This document shows, one piece after another, positions 24,673-33,646 of a DNA stretch of 37,054 nucleotides. A program made the translations under genes and the position numbers. The notes beneath the pieces were generated by a model. That model saw only the letters and a list, made by a program, of their open reading frames with translations, was not told the DNA's origin and made no database searches. Origin of the DNA: Candidatus Pseudoscillospira faecavium (GTDB taxonomy: Bacteria; Bacillota; Clostridia; Oscillospirales; Oscillospiraceae); NCBI GenBank assembly GCA_904420565.1, contig CAJFVV010000017.1, forward strand, positions 1-37,054, read 5' to 3'. The stretch's first letter is position 1. Every line of letters begins with the position of its first letter.

Positions 24673-24881
24673 AACTTCTCCAGTTCAGAAAAGAGCGATG
24701 TGAGCGCCTGATGGTCCTGCTCGGTGAGCACCTGCAGAATGCAGCCGGCATGGACGAGCACCCGGTCGTGGAGATGAACCGGGACCAGGCCGCACCGGGC
24801 CTTGACCGTACTTCCTGAAAAATCAACGGTTGCAATATCGTTTTCCAAAGCAATCACTGTACCTGGCATTGCCACGCACAT
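24669..24881 (-). CDS. hypC: Hydrogenase assembly chaperone HypC
   Basis: 70 residues, starting MCVAMPG with the essential Cys2. It binds the iron centre with HypD and delivers it to the large subunit. AGGAGG is 9 bases upstream of ATG 24881, inside the end of hypF; the two genes overlap by 28 bp. The length is slightly short for HypC but complete (ends in a helical SELEKL). Confidence 0.94.
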   Translation of the reverse strand: MCVAMPGTVIALENDIATVDFSGSTVKARCGLVPVHLHDRVLVHAGCILQVLTEQDHQALTSLFSELEKL

Positions 24882-27139
24882 GATGAAACGCCTCCTTCCA
24901 ATTCCTGAGCACAGAGCCAGGCCTGTCCCAGGCACAGTCCACTGTCGTTGCCGGGAATGACATGGTTCCAATAGGGGGTAAATTTTTGCTGCTGCAAACG
25001 GGTGACAATTTGTTCTGTTAAAAGCCGGTTGGCATAGACGCCGCCGGAAAGAGCAACAGCGGTTTCCTGAGATTCTTCCGCGGCAAACTGCGCCATGCGG
25101 CAAACCATATCCGCCACGGCATGGTGAAATCCCAATGCCAGGGCGCCCTGCAGTTGGGGGGTGCGGCGCATGGCTTCATAGAGTTCCAGCAGCATCGGCT
25201 GCGGATCAAACAGCAGCGTGCCGTCGTCTGTTTCCTGAAAAGGCAGCTGCAGGGGATAGGGGGCTGCCTGTGCGCGCTGGGCAGCCCAGGCGGCATTTTC
25301 CAGGCCGATGGCACATTCCCCTTCATAACTATTATACTGCTTGATCTGCAAAATGGAAGAGACTGCGTCAAATAAACGGCCCATGCTGGAAGTTTTGTGA
25401 ACGCCGAGGCGGTTTTGCAGTGCAGCCTGCAAAAGGGGAACTCGTTCATGGTCGGGGGTGCACCCGGCATCCAGAAGATAGCACAGAGCGACCTGTTGTG
25501 CATCTTTCATGGCCTGATCTCCGCCGACGAGGGGCAGCGGCATCAGGTGTGCAAAGCGGCGATACGCACTGCCGCGGCATAGAAGCCCTTCACAACCCCA
25601 GACTGTGCCATCCGGACCATAACCTGTTCCGTCCAGTGCAATGCCGATGCACTGCGACAGGCGGTGCTCTGCCATCACGGATGCAATGTGAGCATGGTGG
25701 TGCTGATATGCATAAATAGGAAGGGCCAGGGCATCGGCATATTGGGTGGTGTAATAGCCGGGATGCAGATCACAGGCCACAGCGGCAGGATGCACATTGA
25801 ACAGCTGCTGCATATGCTGCATTCCCCGGCGGAATGCGCGCTGGATTTCATAGGACTCCAAATCGCCGAAATATTGGCTTGGATAGACATAATTCTGCAG
25901 CATGAGACAAAAACAGGCTTTGAGATCGCCGCCCAGCGCAGCGATAGGGTGCGGGGTACTGGGAGCCACAACCAGCGGCAGTGGTACATACCCGCGGGAG
26001 CGCCGGATCATTTGCTGTGCACCCGCGTTCACTTGCAGCACGGAATCATCCAAAGGCGTCACGATGCGCCGGGGATGAGTGAGCACGGCATCTGCACCAA
26101 AAGCCAGCGCCTGTGTGTCTTCCGTGATGATCGGTTCTCCGGTTTTATTGCAGCTGGTCATCACCAAAGCCTTTTGTGCCTGCAAGAGCATGTGGTGCAG
26201 GCCTGTATAGGGCAAAAACGCGCCGATACTGCGGCTTTCGCTGCTTACTGCAGCACAGAAGGAAGGGGCATCGCCTGCGTCGTGTTCCCGCTTTTGCAGC
26301 AGAAGGATGGGGCGCGCCGAAGACTGCAGCAGTGTCTCCTCCGCTGGAAGCAGCTGACAATAGCTTTGCACCACGGACAGATCCCGAAACATCACAGCAA
26401 AGGGTTTGCGCTCACGCCCTTTTAAGGCACGCAACCGGTTGACGGCGCTTTCATTCCACGGATCACAGGCCAGCTGATAACCGCCGATTCCCTTGAGGGC
26501 GAGGAGACAGCCCTGCTGCAAAAGCGCATTTGCCCGGGTTATGGCTGTCTCTCCGGAAAAGCACTGATTGCCTTGATGCAGCGTGATTTGGGGACCGCAG
26601 TCCAGACAGGAAATGGTCTGCGCATGTCGGCGGCGCGTTTGTGTGGTGTATTCCGTTTCACAGGCGGGGCACATGGAAAAATCCTGCATGGATGTGGTGT
26701 CGCGGTCGTAAGGAAGTGTTTCCATGATACTGTAGCGCGGCCCGCAAGCCGTGCAGGAAATCAGGGGATAGCGGTAGCGGCGGTTAGAGGGGCTTTCCAT
26801 TTCCTGAAGGCATGTTTTGCAGGTGGCCAGATCCGGCGGCAGCATGGGCGGCTGGGGGATGTGCCGGTTTTGGCTGGGAGCAATACGGAAACCGGAAAAA
26901 GTCTGTGCTGCAGTTTCCTGCACTGCTATCTGCAGGATATAGGCACCTTCCGGCCAGCTTGTTTGAAGGCGCTGGACAAACTTGTCCAGCGCCTCTTTTT
27001 CTCCACTTGCGGCAATTTCCACAATGCCGCCGATATTACGCACAAAACCGCTGATTGCGCATGCTTCCGCCAAGCGTGCGACAAAAGGACGATATCCCAC
27101 GCCTTGGACAATGCCGGTAACTGTAATCAAAAGGGTCAT
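24854..27139 (-). CDS. hypF: Carbamoyltransferase HypF
   Basis: 761 residues. Uses carbamoyl phosphate and ATP to supply the CN precursor. Domains in order: acylphosphatase (GIVQGVGYRPFVARL, about 9-23), two zinc motifs (Cys107/110/129/132 and Cys157/160/178/181), a YrdC-like domain (about 195-370, LLALKGIGGYQLACD) and a Kae1-like carbamoyltransferase domain with the HHHAH metal motif near residue 465 and VALSGGVYANRLL near the end. Full length. The ATG at 27139 has a weak ribosome site and follows echF by 48 bp. Confidence 0.96.
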   Translation of the reverse strand: MTLLITVTGIVQGVGYRPFVARLAEACAISGFVRNIGGIVEIAASGEKEALDKFVQRLQTSWPEGAYILQIAVQETAAQTFSGFRIAPSQNRHIPQPPMLPPDLATCKTCLQEMESPSNRRYRYPLISCTACGPRYSIMETLPYDRDTTSMQDFSMCPACETEYTTQTRRRHAQTISCLDCGPQITLHQGNQCFSGETAITRANALLQQGCLLALKGIGGYQLACDPWNESAVNRLRALKGRERKPFAVMFRDLSVVQSYCQLLPAEETLLQSSARPILLLQKREHDAGDAPSFCAAVSSESRSIGAFLPYTGLHHMLLQAQKALVMTSCNKTGEPIITEDTQALAFGADAVLTHPRRIVTPLDDSVLQVNAGAQQMIRRSRGYVPLPLVVAPSTPHPIAALGGDLKACFCLMLQNYVYPSQYFGDLESYEIQRAFRRGMQHMQQLFNVHPAAVACDLHPGYYTTQYADALALPIYAYQHHHAHIASVMAEHRLSQCIGIALDGTGYGPDGTVWGCEGLLCRGSAYRRFAHLMPLPLVGGDQAMKDAQQVALCYLLDAGCTPDHERVPLLQAALQNRLGVHKTSSMGRLFDAVSSILQIKQYNSYEGECAIGLENAAWAAQRAQAAPYPLQLPFQETDDGTLLFDPQPMLLELYEAMRRTPQLQGALALGFHHAVADMVCRMAQFAAEESQETAVALSGGVYANRLLTEQIVTRLQQQKFTPYWNHVIPGNDSGLCLGQAWLCAQELEGGVSSCAWQCQVQ

Positions 27140-27187
27140 TTTGTTTTGCCTGCTGCGCCGGCGGTATGCTTTGCAATCTGGCGCGTT

Positions 27188-27946
27188 TTATGGTGTTTCA
27201 GCATCGGGTTTGGAATCTCCTTTCGCTTCATCGGCGGGGGCAGCAGCCGGAGCAGGTGCTGCAGATGCTTTGGGAGCAGCTTCAGGAACTGCCTTGGTAC
27301 GCGTATCCGTGCCGGCAGGCTGTGCTGCCGATTTCTGCATGGTCATGCATTTCTTCGGGCAGGCGCTGATGCAGTTTTCACACAAAATGCATTCATCGCG
27401 GTTGATGCTCCAGGTTTTAGCTGTGCGATCTACGGTGATCACATCCACCGGGCATTTTTTCCCGCACAGGCCGCACAGGATACATTGGGCCATGTCAACC
27501 TCCACCATGGTGTATTCTGTGCTTTCAGCGGCGGGGGCTGCTGCAGAGGAAGCAGCCTGGGAAGGTGCGGAAGCAGCGGATGCAGGAGCTGCAGGCTGTT
27601 CCGGCTTGGGCGGCTGCACGTGGGTCTCTACTTTTTTCTCCCCGCCCGGCGTGGTATAAGCGGTGCCCATGCCCAAGCATTTTTTCGGGCAGCATTCCAC
27701 ACAGTTGGCACACTGAACACAGCCGTAAGGTTCAATACTCCAGGATTTGGACGGGCGGTCCACTTTAATGGCACCCGTGGGGCATTTTCTCTGGCAGATG
27801 CCGCAGAAAATGCAGGTGTCGATATCAATGGTCACATGCCCACGGGTCCGCTCAGGGTACTGGGCGGGCACCTGGGGATACATCTTTGTGGCGGGAGTGG
27901 AAAACAGGTTTTTCAGTGCCGTTTTGGCAAATACCATCACATTCAT
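27188..27946 (-). CDS. echF: Ech hydrogenase polyferredoxin EchF, internally duplicated (4x[4Fe-4S])
   Basis: 252 residues, about twice the usual EchF. Module 1 (about 38-92) has Cys45/48/51/55 and Cys76/79/82/86; module 2 (about 147-203) has Cys155/158/161/165 and Cys186/189/192/196. The two modules align closely, sharing VDR.xK.WSI and CPKKC.xM. A Pro/Ala/Ser linker (about 110-145) joins them and a similar Pro/Ala-rich tail (204-252) ends the protein. It would carry electrons from ferredoxin to the EchC cluster and could hold four clusters in place of two. N-terminal FAKTALKNLFSTPATKMYP is typical of EchF/NuoI-like subunits. Last ech gene, 4 bp after echE. Confidence 0.9.
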   Translation of the reverse strand: MNVMVFAKTALKNLFSTPATKMYPQVPAQYPERTRGHVTIDIDTCIFCGICQRKCPTGAIKVDRPSKSWSIEPYGCVQCANCVECCPKKCLGMGTAYTTPGGEKKVETHVQPPKPEQPAAPASAASAPSQAASSAAAPAAESTEYTMVEVDMAQCILCGLCGKKCPVDVITVDRTAKTWSINRDECILCENCISACPKKCMTMQKSAAQPAGTDTRTKAVPEAAPKASAAPAPAAAPADEAKGDSKPDAETP

Positions 27947-27950
27947 GCGA

Positions 27951-29030
27951 TCACCTCTCTGTGCAGCTGATGCAGGGGTCGATGGTCAGAATCAAAATGG
28001 GCACATCGGCCAGTTGAGCGCCCTTGAGCGTTTTCAGCATCGCGGGCAGATTTGCAAAGGTTGGAGTACGTACACGCACACGGTCCAGGAATTTGGTGCC
28101 GTTGCCTTTCACATAATAAAGGCCTTCGCCGCGGGGCTGCTCGACACGCATGAAATATTCACCTTTGGGGAAGCCTTTGACAGGAGCGCTGATCTCGCCT
28201 GCCGGAATTTTAGCGATGGCCTGGCGAATCAAATCCACAGACTGGAACAGCTCCTGAGTACGCACATAGCAGCGGGCATAGCAGTCGCACTCGTTGCTGA
28301 TAATCGGCTCGAAATCCAGATTGCCGTAAGCAGCGTAGCCCAGTTTGCGGTTATCCAAGGCGATACCGCTGGCACGCATGAACGGACCGGCAGCACCCAA
28401 ATCGAAAGCTTCCTGCTTGCTGAGGATCCCAATGCCCTTCAAACGGGTTTTCACAGAATAATCATTCAAAAATGTTTTGGTCAGCTCCCGCATATCCTTT
28501 TCCATATCCACCAAAGTGGTTTCAAACTGGTGCAGCATGTCGCTGTCCATGTCTTTGCGCACACCGCCGACTTTGTTCACGGAAAAAATCAACCGTCCGC
28601 CGGTGGAGATTTCGAACATATCCAGGATTTTTTCGCGCAAACGCCAGGAATGCATGAACAGGCTCTCAAAACCGAAGGCATCGGCCAGCAGACCCAGCCA
28701 CAGAAGATGGCTGTGCAGCCGGGAAAATTCACACCAAATCGTACGCAGATATTTTGCGCGGTCAGGCACCTCAATATCCATGATGTGCTCCACCGATTCA
28801 CAGTATCCCATACCGTGCATGAAACTGCAAATGCCGCAGATTCGTTCAGCGACATAAACATAGTCTTGGAAATCTCTCTGTTCTACCAGCTTTTCCAATC
28901 CACGATGAATAAAACCGATGGAAGGAATAGCTTCTACAACCGTTTCGTCTTCCAGAACGAGATCGAGATGAATCGGCTCCGGCAGCACAGGGTGCTGCGG
29001 TCCGAAAGGAACAACACTTCTTGTAGACAC
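27951..29030 (-). CDS. echE: Ech hydrogenase large subunit EchE ([NiFe] site)
   Basis: 359 residues, NuoD/NiFe-large-subunit family. Nickel ligands are present: ERICGICS (Cys65, Cys68) and the C-terminal DPCISCTER (Cys353, Cys356). The chain ends at that Arg, so the usual C-terminal peptide removed by a maturation protease is absent, as in other Ech enzymes. SIGFIHRGLEKL and GFPKGEYFMRVEQPRGEGLYYV are further family motifs. The start is GTG 29030 with AGGAGGAG upstream. It sits 14 bp after echD. Confidence 0.97.
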   Translation of the reverse strand: MSTRSVVPFGPQHPVLPEPIHLDLVLEDETVVEAIPSIGFIHRGLEKLVEQRDFQDYVYVAERICGICSFMHGMGYCESVEHIMDIEVPDRAKYLRTIWCEFSRLHSHLLWLGLLADAFGFESLFMHSWRLREKILDMFEISTGGRLIFSVNKVGGVRKDMDSDMLHQFETTLVDMEKDMRELTKTFLNDYSVKTRLKGIGILSKQEAFDLGAAGPFMRASGIALDNRKLGYAAYGNLDFEPIISNECDCYARCYVRTQELFQSVDLIRQAIAKIPAGEISAPVKGFPKGEYFMRVEQPRGEGLYYVKGNGTKFLDRVRVRTPTFANLPAMLKTLKGAQLADVPILILTIDPCISCTER

Positions 29031-29044
29031 TTTGCCACTCCTCC

Positions 29045-29389
29045 TTATTTGAATGGGGTTTTATTGTTCAGCCGATATAGGTTACCATGATAATCCAGAG
29101 AAATCATCTTGATATTCAAATCAAACAAGGCGGTGATTTCATTTTCATAAATGAAGGCCGGCTCATAAATATCACTGATGCTCATGATTTCTGTTTCGGG
29201 TGTGACAACAATGCGCAGATTGTACAACTCATACTCCTTGACGAAAGAATAGCTGATCTCATAAGAAGGCTCATCCGCTTTCAGCTTGGTGGCATGAATC
29301 TGCATCAGCCTCCAGTTTTCGTGTTTCAAATGGAGCACTTCCGTTACCAATTCGCTGGCAGAGATATTTTTAATGGCCTGTTCCGTCAT
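29045..29389 (-). CDS. echD: Ech hydrogenase subunit EchD (NuoC-like)
   Basis: 114 residues, soluble, matching the short NuoC-like subunit of Ech enzymes; SYSFVKEYELYNLRIVV and the ISDIYEPAFIYENEI (aligning with complex I 30-kDa subunit 'ypaA-lYEREI') support this. ATG overlaps the echC stop by 4 bp (ATGA), and AAGGAAGTG lies upstream. Contacts EchE in the peripheral arm. Confidence 0.88.
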   Translation of the reverse strand: MTEQAIKNISASELVTEVLHLKHENWRLMQIHATKLKADEPSYEISYSFVKEYELYNLRIVVTPETEIMSISDIYEPAFIYENEITALFDLNIKMISLDYHGNLYRLNNKTPFK

Positions 29390-29850
29390 GTGTTGTCACT
29401 TCCTTTCTTTTGATGCTTCTCAGTGCGTTCGTATTCCATCTGCTTTTGCTCCAGCAGTTCGGTTGCCTGAATGATACCGTCGATAATGGCCTGGGGGCGC
29501 GCTGCGCAGCCTGGGACATAGATATCTACAGGAATTACTTTGTCGACACCGCCCAGGATATTATAGCAGTCTTTGAAAATTCCGCCGTTGTATGCGCAGA
29601 TACCAACAGCCACAACTACCTTGGGCTTTGGCATCTGCTCGTAAATCTGCCGGACGACAGATTCGTTTTGGGCATTGATGCCGCCGGTGACCAGAAAAAT
29701 GTCTGCGTGCTTCGGATTTCCCGTGTTGATAACACCAAAACGTTCGGCGTCATACAGCGGGGTAAGAGAGGCCAGCACTTCGATATCGCAGCCGTTGCAG
29801 CTGGAACCGTCATAGTGAATGATCCAAGGGGACCGTTTCAATTTACTCAT
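29386..29850 (-). CDS. echC: Ech hydrogenase small subunit EchC (NuoB-like)
   Basis: 154 residues. SCNGCDIE (Cys18, Cys21), VGICAYNGG (Cys85) and VPGCAARP (Cys115) are the four ligands of the proximal [4Fe-4S] cluster next to the [NiFe] site. GGAGGTG precedes the ATG. Positioned between echB and echD with short gaps. Confidence 0.96.
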   Translation of the reverse strand: MSKLKRSPWIIHYDGSSCNGCDIEVLASLTPLYDAERFGVINTGNPKHADIFLVTGGINAQNESVVRQIYEQMPKPKVVVAVGICAYNGGIFKDCYNILGGVDKVIPVDIYVPGCAARPQAIIDGIIQATELLEQKQMEYERTEKHQKKGSDNT

Positions 29851-29865
29851 GCAGCAGACACCTCC

Positions 29866-30741
29866 TTAATGAATGAAAAACAAAATCAACAAATTGCTGA
29901 TGCCGAAGATGAGCGTAACTGCCCAGGTCCAGCCGAACATATGCTGCCATTTTACACGCGGGAAGCTGTTGTCGATCAGCGTTTCAAACAGGTAGGTCAG
30001 AATGCAGACAACAACCGCAACCACATAACTCAGCCAATGGGAATTGACGATAAAGAGGCCAACCACACCCAGAAGGAATACATTTTCATACCAGTGGGCA
30101 ATTTCGTAAAAGCCCAGGATGTTGCCGGACATTTCTGTGGAAATACCTTTGACCATTTCCTGATGCGCATGGTGCGAAGTGCTCAGGTCAAAAGGAGATT
30201 TGCGGAATTTAATGGTCAGGATATAGAGGAAGCCGAAGAAGATGCCGGGCAAAAATGCAATGCAGGAAATCGGCGAAGAAATGATGTCGCTGACATAAAA
30301 ACTGCCGGTTACCATATAGAAGCCCACAGCGGGAATCAACACCATCGGCTCATAGGTCATCATCTGCATGATCTCACGCTGGGCGCCCATCATGCTGTAG
30401 GGCGAGTTTGCGCTGCCGGCGGCCATAACCAGGAAAATGCCTGCCAGAGTCAGTGCGAAGAAAGTAAGCAGCAGGTCGCCGCCGACAAAGAAAATCAAAC
30501 CGGTGAAAATGATGAAAAACAGGAAGCAGATCACAAGAAAATCCTGCACATCATTGATTTTGATAGCTTGTTTGTTGAACAGCTTGCGCACATCATAAAA
30601 AGGCTGCCAGATGGAAGGGCCGCGCCGGCCCTGCATCCGGGCGGAAACCTTGCGGTCCAGGCCAGCCAGAAGGCCGCCTACAAGCGGAGCAAAAATGAGA
30701 TAGCACAGTGCTACGATCACGTTCGTCATGGTGATGGTCAT
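29866..30741 (-). CDS. echB: Ech hydrogenase membrane subunit EchB (NuoH-like)
   Basis: 291 residues with about eight hydrophobic helices. The cytosolic loop LAGLDRKVSARMQGRRGPSIWQPFYDVRKL is the NuoH/EchB signature that anchors the peripheral arm, and KSPFDLSTSHHAHQEMVKG is the second conserved loop. I use ATG 30741 with GGGGGTG upstream, 1 bp after the echA stop. Takes part in ion translocation. Confidence 0.95.
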   Translation of the reverse strand: MTITMTNVIVALCYLIFAPLVGGLLAGLDRKVSARMQGRRGPSIWQPFYDVRKLFNKQAIKINDVQDFLVICFLFFIIFTGLIFFVGGDLLLTFFALTLAGIFLVMAAGSANSPYSMMGAQREIMQMMTYEPMVLIPAVGFYMVTGSFYVSDIISSPISCIAFLPGIFFGFLYILTIKFRKSPFDLSTSHHAHQEMVKGISTEMSGNILGFYEIAHWYENVFLLGVVGLFIVNSHWLSYVVAVVVCILTYLFETLIDNSFPRVKWQHMFGWTWAVTLIFGISNLLILFFIH

Positions 30742-30742
30742 T

Positions 30743-32656
30743 TTACAAGGCACCCCCGATCGCAATAATCATAAACACAGCGAGCAGCACCACTGCAATC
30801 AGGATGGAAGGCCGCAGAAGTTTCTTTTCCCCGAAATAGTCTTCCATATACCAGTTTGCCAGATACATGGGCTTTTCACCGCCGAAAGAATCTGTAAAAT
30901 TGCGGTCATCGCCGATATTGGCGCCGCCCATATAAGTAGAAACCTGTTTGCTGTGCTTGCGGAAGGCCAGCAGCCGCAGCGCAACGGGCACAATCACAAT
31001 GGCTACCAGCATTACCATCATGATGAATGCATTCCCATTGCTGATGATGGCGGGAAGTTCCATATGATAAGTGCTGCTCAGGTACGGTTCGACCAAATAG
31101 CTGGAAACCAGCGGGAAAGACAGACAAAGGGCAATCATTACCACCGCGTGGCACACCAGCGAGAACCATTCGCTGCCTTTGGTTGTGCCGGGCAGGCGGG
31201 AGGAACTGTGCAGCACGGAAATCAGGCTGGTCAGCCATTTTGCCCAGTAGAACAGGGTAGTAGCCGAGCCAAAGACCAGGAAAATGACCATAAAGATAGA
31301 ACTGGAATCCACAAAAGCCCGCAAAGCAGCCCATTTGGAAATCAGCATACCAAAAGGCGCCAGGAACATACCGGCGATACCAATGATCATGATGAAGGCA
31401 AGCCCGGGCAGGCGGACGATCAGGCCGTGCATATCTTCGATGTTGCGGCTGCCGAGATTGTTCTCCACGGCGCCCACAGACAAAAAGAGCATAGATTTGG
31501 ATACCGCGTGGAAAATCATCAGGAAAATGGCGGCCCAAACAGCCTCATAAAGCCCCACACCGGCGCAGGCAGTGATCAGTCCCAAATTGGAGATCGTGGA
31601 ATATGCCAGCACCTTTTTGCCGTCGCTTTGGGAAATGGCCAGCATAGAAGTAGCAAGGAAGGTAAAACCGCCCACCAGAACAACCATCGAACCGGTGACC
31701 GTGCCTGCCATAGCCGGAGCCAGGCGCAGCAGCAGATAAACGCCGGCTTTCACCATAGTGGCCGAGTGCAGCAGGGCGGAAGTGGGCGTGGGCGCGACCA
31801 TGGCGCCGAGCAGCCACTGGGAGAAGGGCAGCTGGGCACTCTTTGTCAGCGCGGCAAAGGCCAGCAGTGTGATGGGAATCAGGCCAATGCCGGAAGTAGT
31901 CATCAAGGAGACGAGATCCTGCAGCTGTACGCTTTCCAGCACAATCACTGTATAGGCAATTCCCACAGCGAATGCCAAACCGCCCAGCAAATTCATCCAC
32001 AATGCACGGAAGCAGTTGTGGATGGCTTCTTTTGTTTTGCTGTATCCGATCAAAAGGAACGAGCAAATACTTGTAATTTCCCAGAAGAAATAAATCCAGA
32101 TAAGGTTGCTTGAAAGGACGAGGCCGAACATGGCACCCAAAAAGACAAACAGCATTGCAAAAAAGAATGCGCGCCGATCTTTGCATTCTTTATGGTGATT
32201 GTGATAATCTTTCATGTACATCACGGCATACATGCAAATCAGACAGCCGACGATGCCGATGATCAGGCACATGATGATGCTCAGTCGATCCACCATAATA
32301 TGATATCCGGGAATAGCAGCCCTGCCGGTCAGTTCCAACCAGATAATCAATGCGGCCTGGGGAACGATCAGCAGGATGATATAATATTTGCGGTAACGCA
32401 CTGCCAAATAGACCAACAAAAGGCACAGCAGCGCGTCAACGACCAGCATAATCATATCAATCGTATGCGTATGCTCCAGATAATACAATGTTTCTCCACC
32501 GGAGAGCACCTTGATGGAGAAATAGATGACAGCGACACAAATCGCGGCGCAGAAAGCGAAAATGGTATACTTTCTGACAGGTCCCGGCTTGCGCATTAAA
32601 GCGACAATACCTGCGCCAAGAAACGGGAACAAAATCAAAAATGCGATCATGCCCAT
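30743..32656 (-). CDS. echA: Ech hydrogenase membrane subunit EchA (NuoL/MrpA-like antiporter)
   Basis: 637 residues with about 16 hydrophobic helices. Motifs: YFFWEITSICSFLLIGY, the TKSAQLPFSQWLLGAMVAPTPTSALLHSATMVKAGVYLLLRL core with conserved Lys and His residues, and LAYSTISNLGLI. This is the proton- or sodium-pumping subunit. ATG 32656 is preferred (GGGGG 6 bases away) over ATG 32662. First gene of echABCDEF-hypFCDE, with a consensus promoter about 40 bp upstream. Confidence 0.95.
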   Translation of the reverse strand: MGMIAFLILFPFLGAGIVALMRKPGPVRKYTIFAFCAAICVAVIYFSIKVLSGGETLYYLEHTHTIDMIMLVVDALLCLLLVYLAVRYRKYYIILLIVPQAALIIWLELTGRAAIPGYHIMVDRLSIIMCLIIGIVGCLICMYAVMYMKDYHNHHKECKDRRAFFFAMLFVFLGAMFGLVLSSNLIWIYFFWEITSICSFLLIGYSKTKEAIHNCFRALWMNLLGGLAFAVGIAYTVIVLESVQLQDLVSLMTTSGIGLIPITLLAFAALTKSAQLPFSQWLLGAMVAPTPTSALLHSATMVKAGVYLLLRLAPAMAGTVTGSMVVLVGGFTFLATSMLAISQSDGKKVLAYSTISNLGLITACAGVGLYEAVWAAIFLMIFHAVSKSMLFLSVGAVENNLGSRNIEDMHGLIVRLPGLAFIMIIGIAGMFLAPFGMLISKWAALRAFVDSSSIFMVIFLVFGSATTLFYWAKWLTSLISVLHSSSRLPGTTKGSEWFSLVCHAVVMIALCLSFPLVSSYLVEPYLSSTYHMELPAIISNGNAFIMMVMLVAIVIVPVALRLLAFRKHSKQVSTYMGGANIGDDRNFTDSFGGEKPMYLANWYMEDYFGEKKLLRPSILIAVVLLAVFMIIAIGGAL

Positions 32657-32662
32657 ATGCAT

Positions 32663-33170
32663 CCCCCTTTCAAAATATTGATCTTCACGATTGGCATATT
32701 ACTCTCAGAAAAACTGTTTGTCAACGCAGGTTTTTGCGATTTTTGTAACTTTTTTAAGCAATATTTGGATGAAAATGGCGTAAAAATTTTATAAAAAGTC
32801 AGGGGGCGATTTTTGCGCTTGGTAACTTTTTTGCCGGGTATATGAAGCGGAGCTGCAAAAAAAGACAAAATTCTGAACTTTGATAAAATATTAACGAAGT
32901 GAAAATTTTTTACAAAAAATAAGAGTTCATAAGAAAGATTGTTGATATAATAAAAAATTCTTCAATAAAAAATAGAAAATTTATTAAAAATGACAAAAAG
33001 CAATTCTTGAAAAGTAAATGGGCTTTTTCTCCTTTAATTTGGGCATTTTGCAATATACTATGGTGCGGCCGGACTTGGGGCAAAGGGGGAAGAGTGCTCT
33101 GCATAAAGCGCCGGAAAAGACCGCTTTGTGGCTATGCGGCCCACGGATGCGTGACCTGAAAAGAAGCGAA
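32663..33170. other. AT-rich intergenic region upstream of echA
   Basis: About 500 bp with no supported gene. 32690-33060 is markedly AT-rich compared with its surroundings. It holds the echA promoter and an imperfect direct repeat: GCGATTTTTG at 32736 and 32806, each followed by GTAACTTTTTT (32745 and 32822). 33061-33170 returns to normal GC and shows nothing recognisable. Confidence 0.5.
32696..32724 (-). promoter_or_regulatory. Promoter of the ech-hyp operon
   Basis: TTGACA (32719-32724) and TAATAT (32696-32701), spacer 17 bp, giving a leader of about 30 bases. The upstream DNA is AT-rich, as an UP element would be. Confidence 0.8.
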
Positions 33171-33220
33171 AAAAGACTGGGTACACAGTTCTGGTAAAAA
33201 CTGTGTACCCAGTCCTTTTT
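33169..33220. terminator. Bidirectional terminator downstream of hxlR
   Basis: A perfect 16-bp stem (33175-33190 with 33199-33214), loop 8, CTTTTT on the plus side and GTCTTTTTTC on the minus side. It ends the HxlR transcript and insulates the ech promoter region. Confidence 0.9.
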
Positions 33221-33234
33221 ATAATATTTCATGA

Positions 33235-33564
33235 TTACACGGATTGCCGATAAGCCTCGCCCCAATTCTGCATGGCATCCAAAATAGGTTTCAGGCTTTT
33301 GCCCAGATCGGTGAGCGTGTATTCGACCCGCGGCGGAACCTCGGGGTAAACCGTGCGGGTCAGCAAACCGCTGTGCTCCATATCCCGCAGCTGGGCAGTG
33401 AGCACTTTTTGGGAGACGCCGCCGATGGATTTTTTCAGCTCTCCGAATCGTTTGGTTCCCGGCATCAAATCGCGCAGAATGAGAACCTTCCATTTATCTC
33501 CGATGAGAGTCAATGTGGTTTCCACAGGACAAGCCGGCAAATCCTTTTTTTGTGTTTGTGTCAT
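33235..33564 (-). CDS. HxlR-family winged-helix regulator
   Basis: 109 residues. CPVETTLTLIGDKWKVLILRDL (from Cys12) is the HxlR signature, followed by the wing with FGELKKSIGGVSQKVLTAQLRDMEHSGLLTR and the PPRVEYTLTDLG segment. The N-terminal Cys is the position that senses thiol stress in YodB/HypR-type members; sensing here is inference. ATG 33564 is used, with GAGAGGAT upstream; the open frame extends farther without need. Divergent from the macrodomain gene, with dyads in the shared region. Confidence 0.92.
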   Translation of the reverse strand: MTQTQKKDLPACPVETTLTLIGDKWKVLILRDLMPGTKRFGELKKSIGGVSQKVLTAQLRDMEHSGLLTRTVYPEVPPRVEYTLTDLGKSLKPILDAMQNWGEAYRQSV

Positions 33565-33646
33565 GGCAGTATCCTCTCTTGGTCGATGAATGTTTATCCG
33601 TTTGTATGCTGCAGTGCATTCCTTGCAGTTGTGCTGTAGGCAGCAT

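Noticed and set aside
29410..32113. Long plus-strand open frames over the ech genes
   Set aside because: Antisense shadows of echA, echB and echC; composition is His/Gln/Asn-rich and lacks ribosome sites.
32910..33104. 64-codon minus-strand frame rich in Phe, Leu and Ile
   Set aside because: The hydrophobic C-terminal half is what AT-rich DNA gives by chance; no supporting start or conservation cue.
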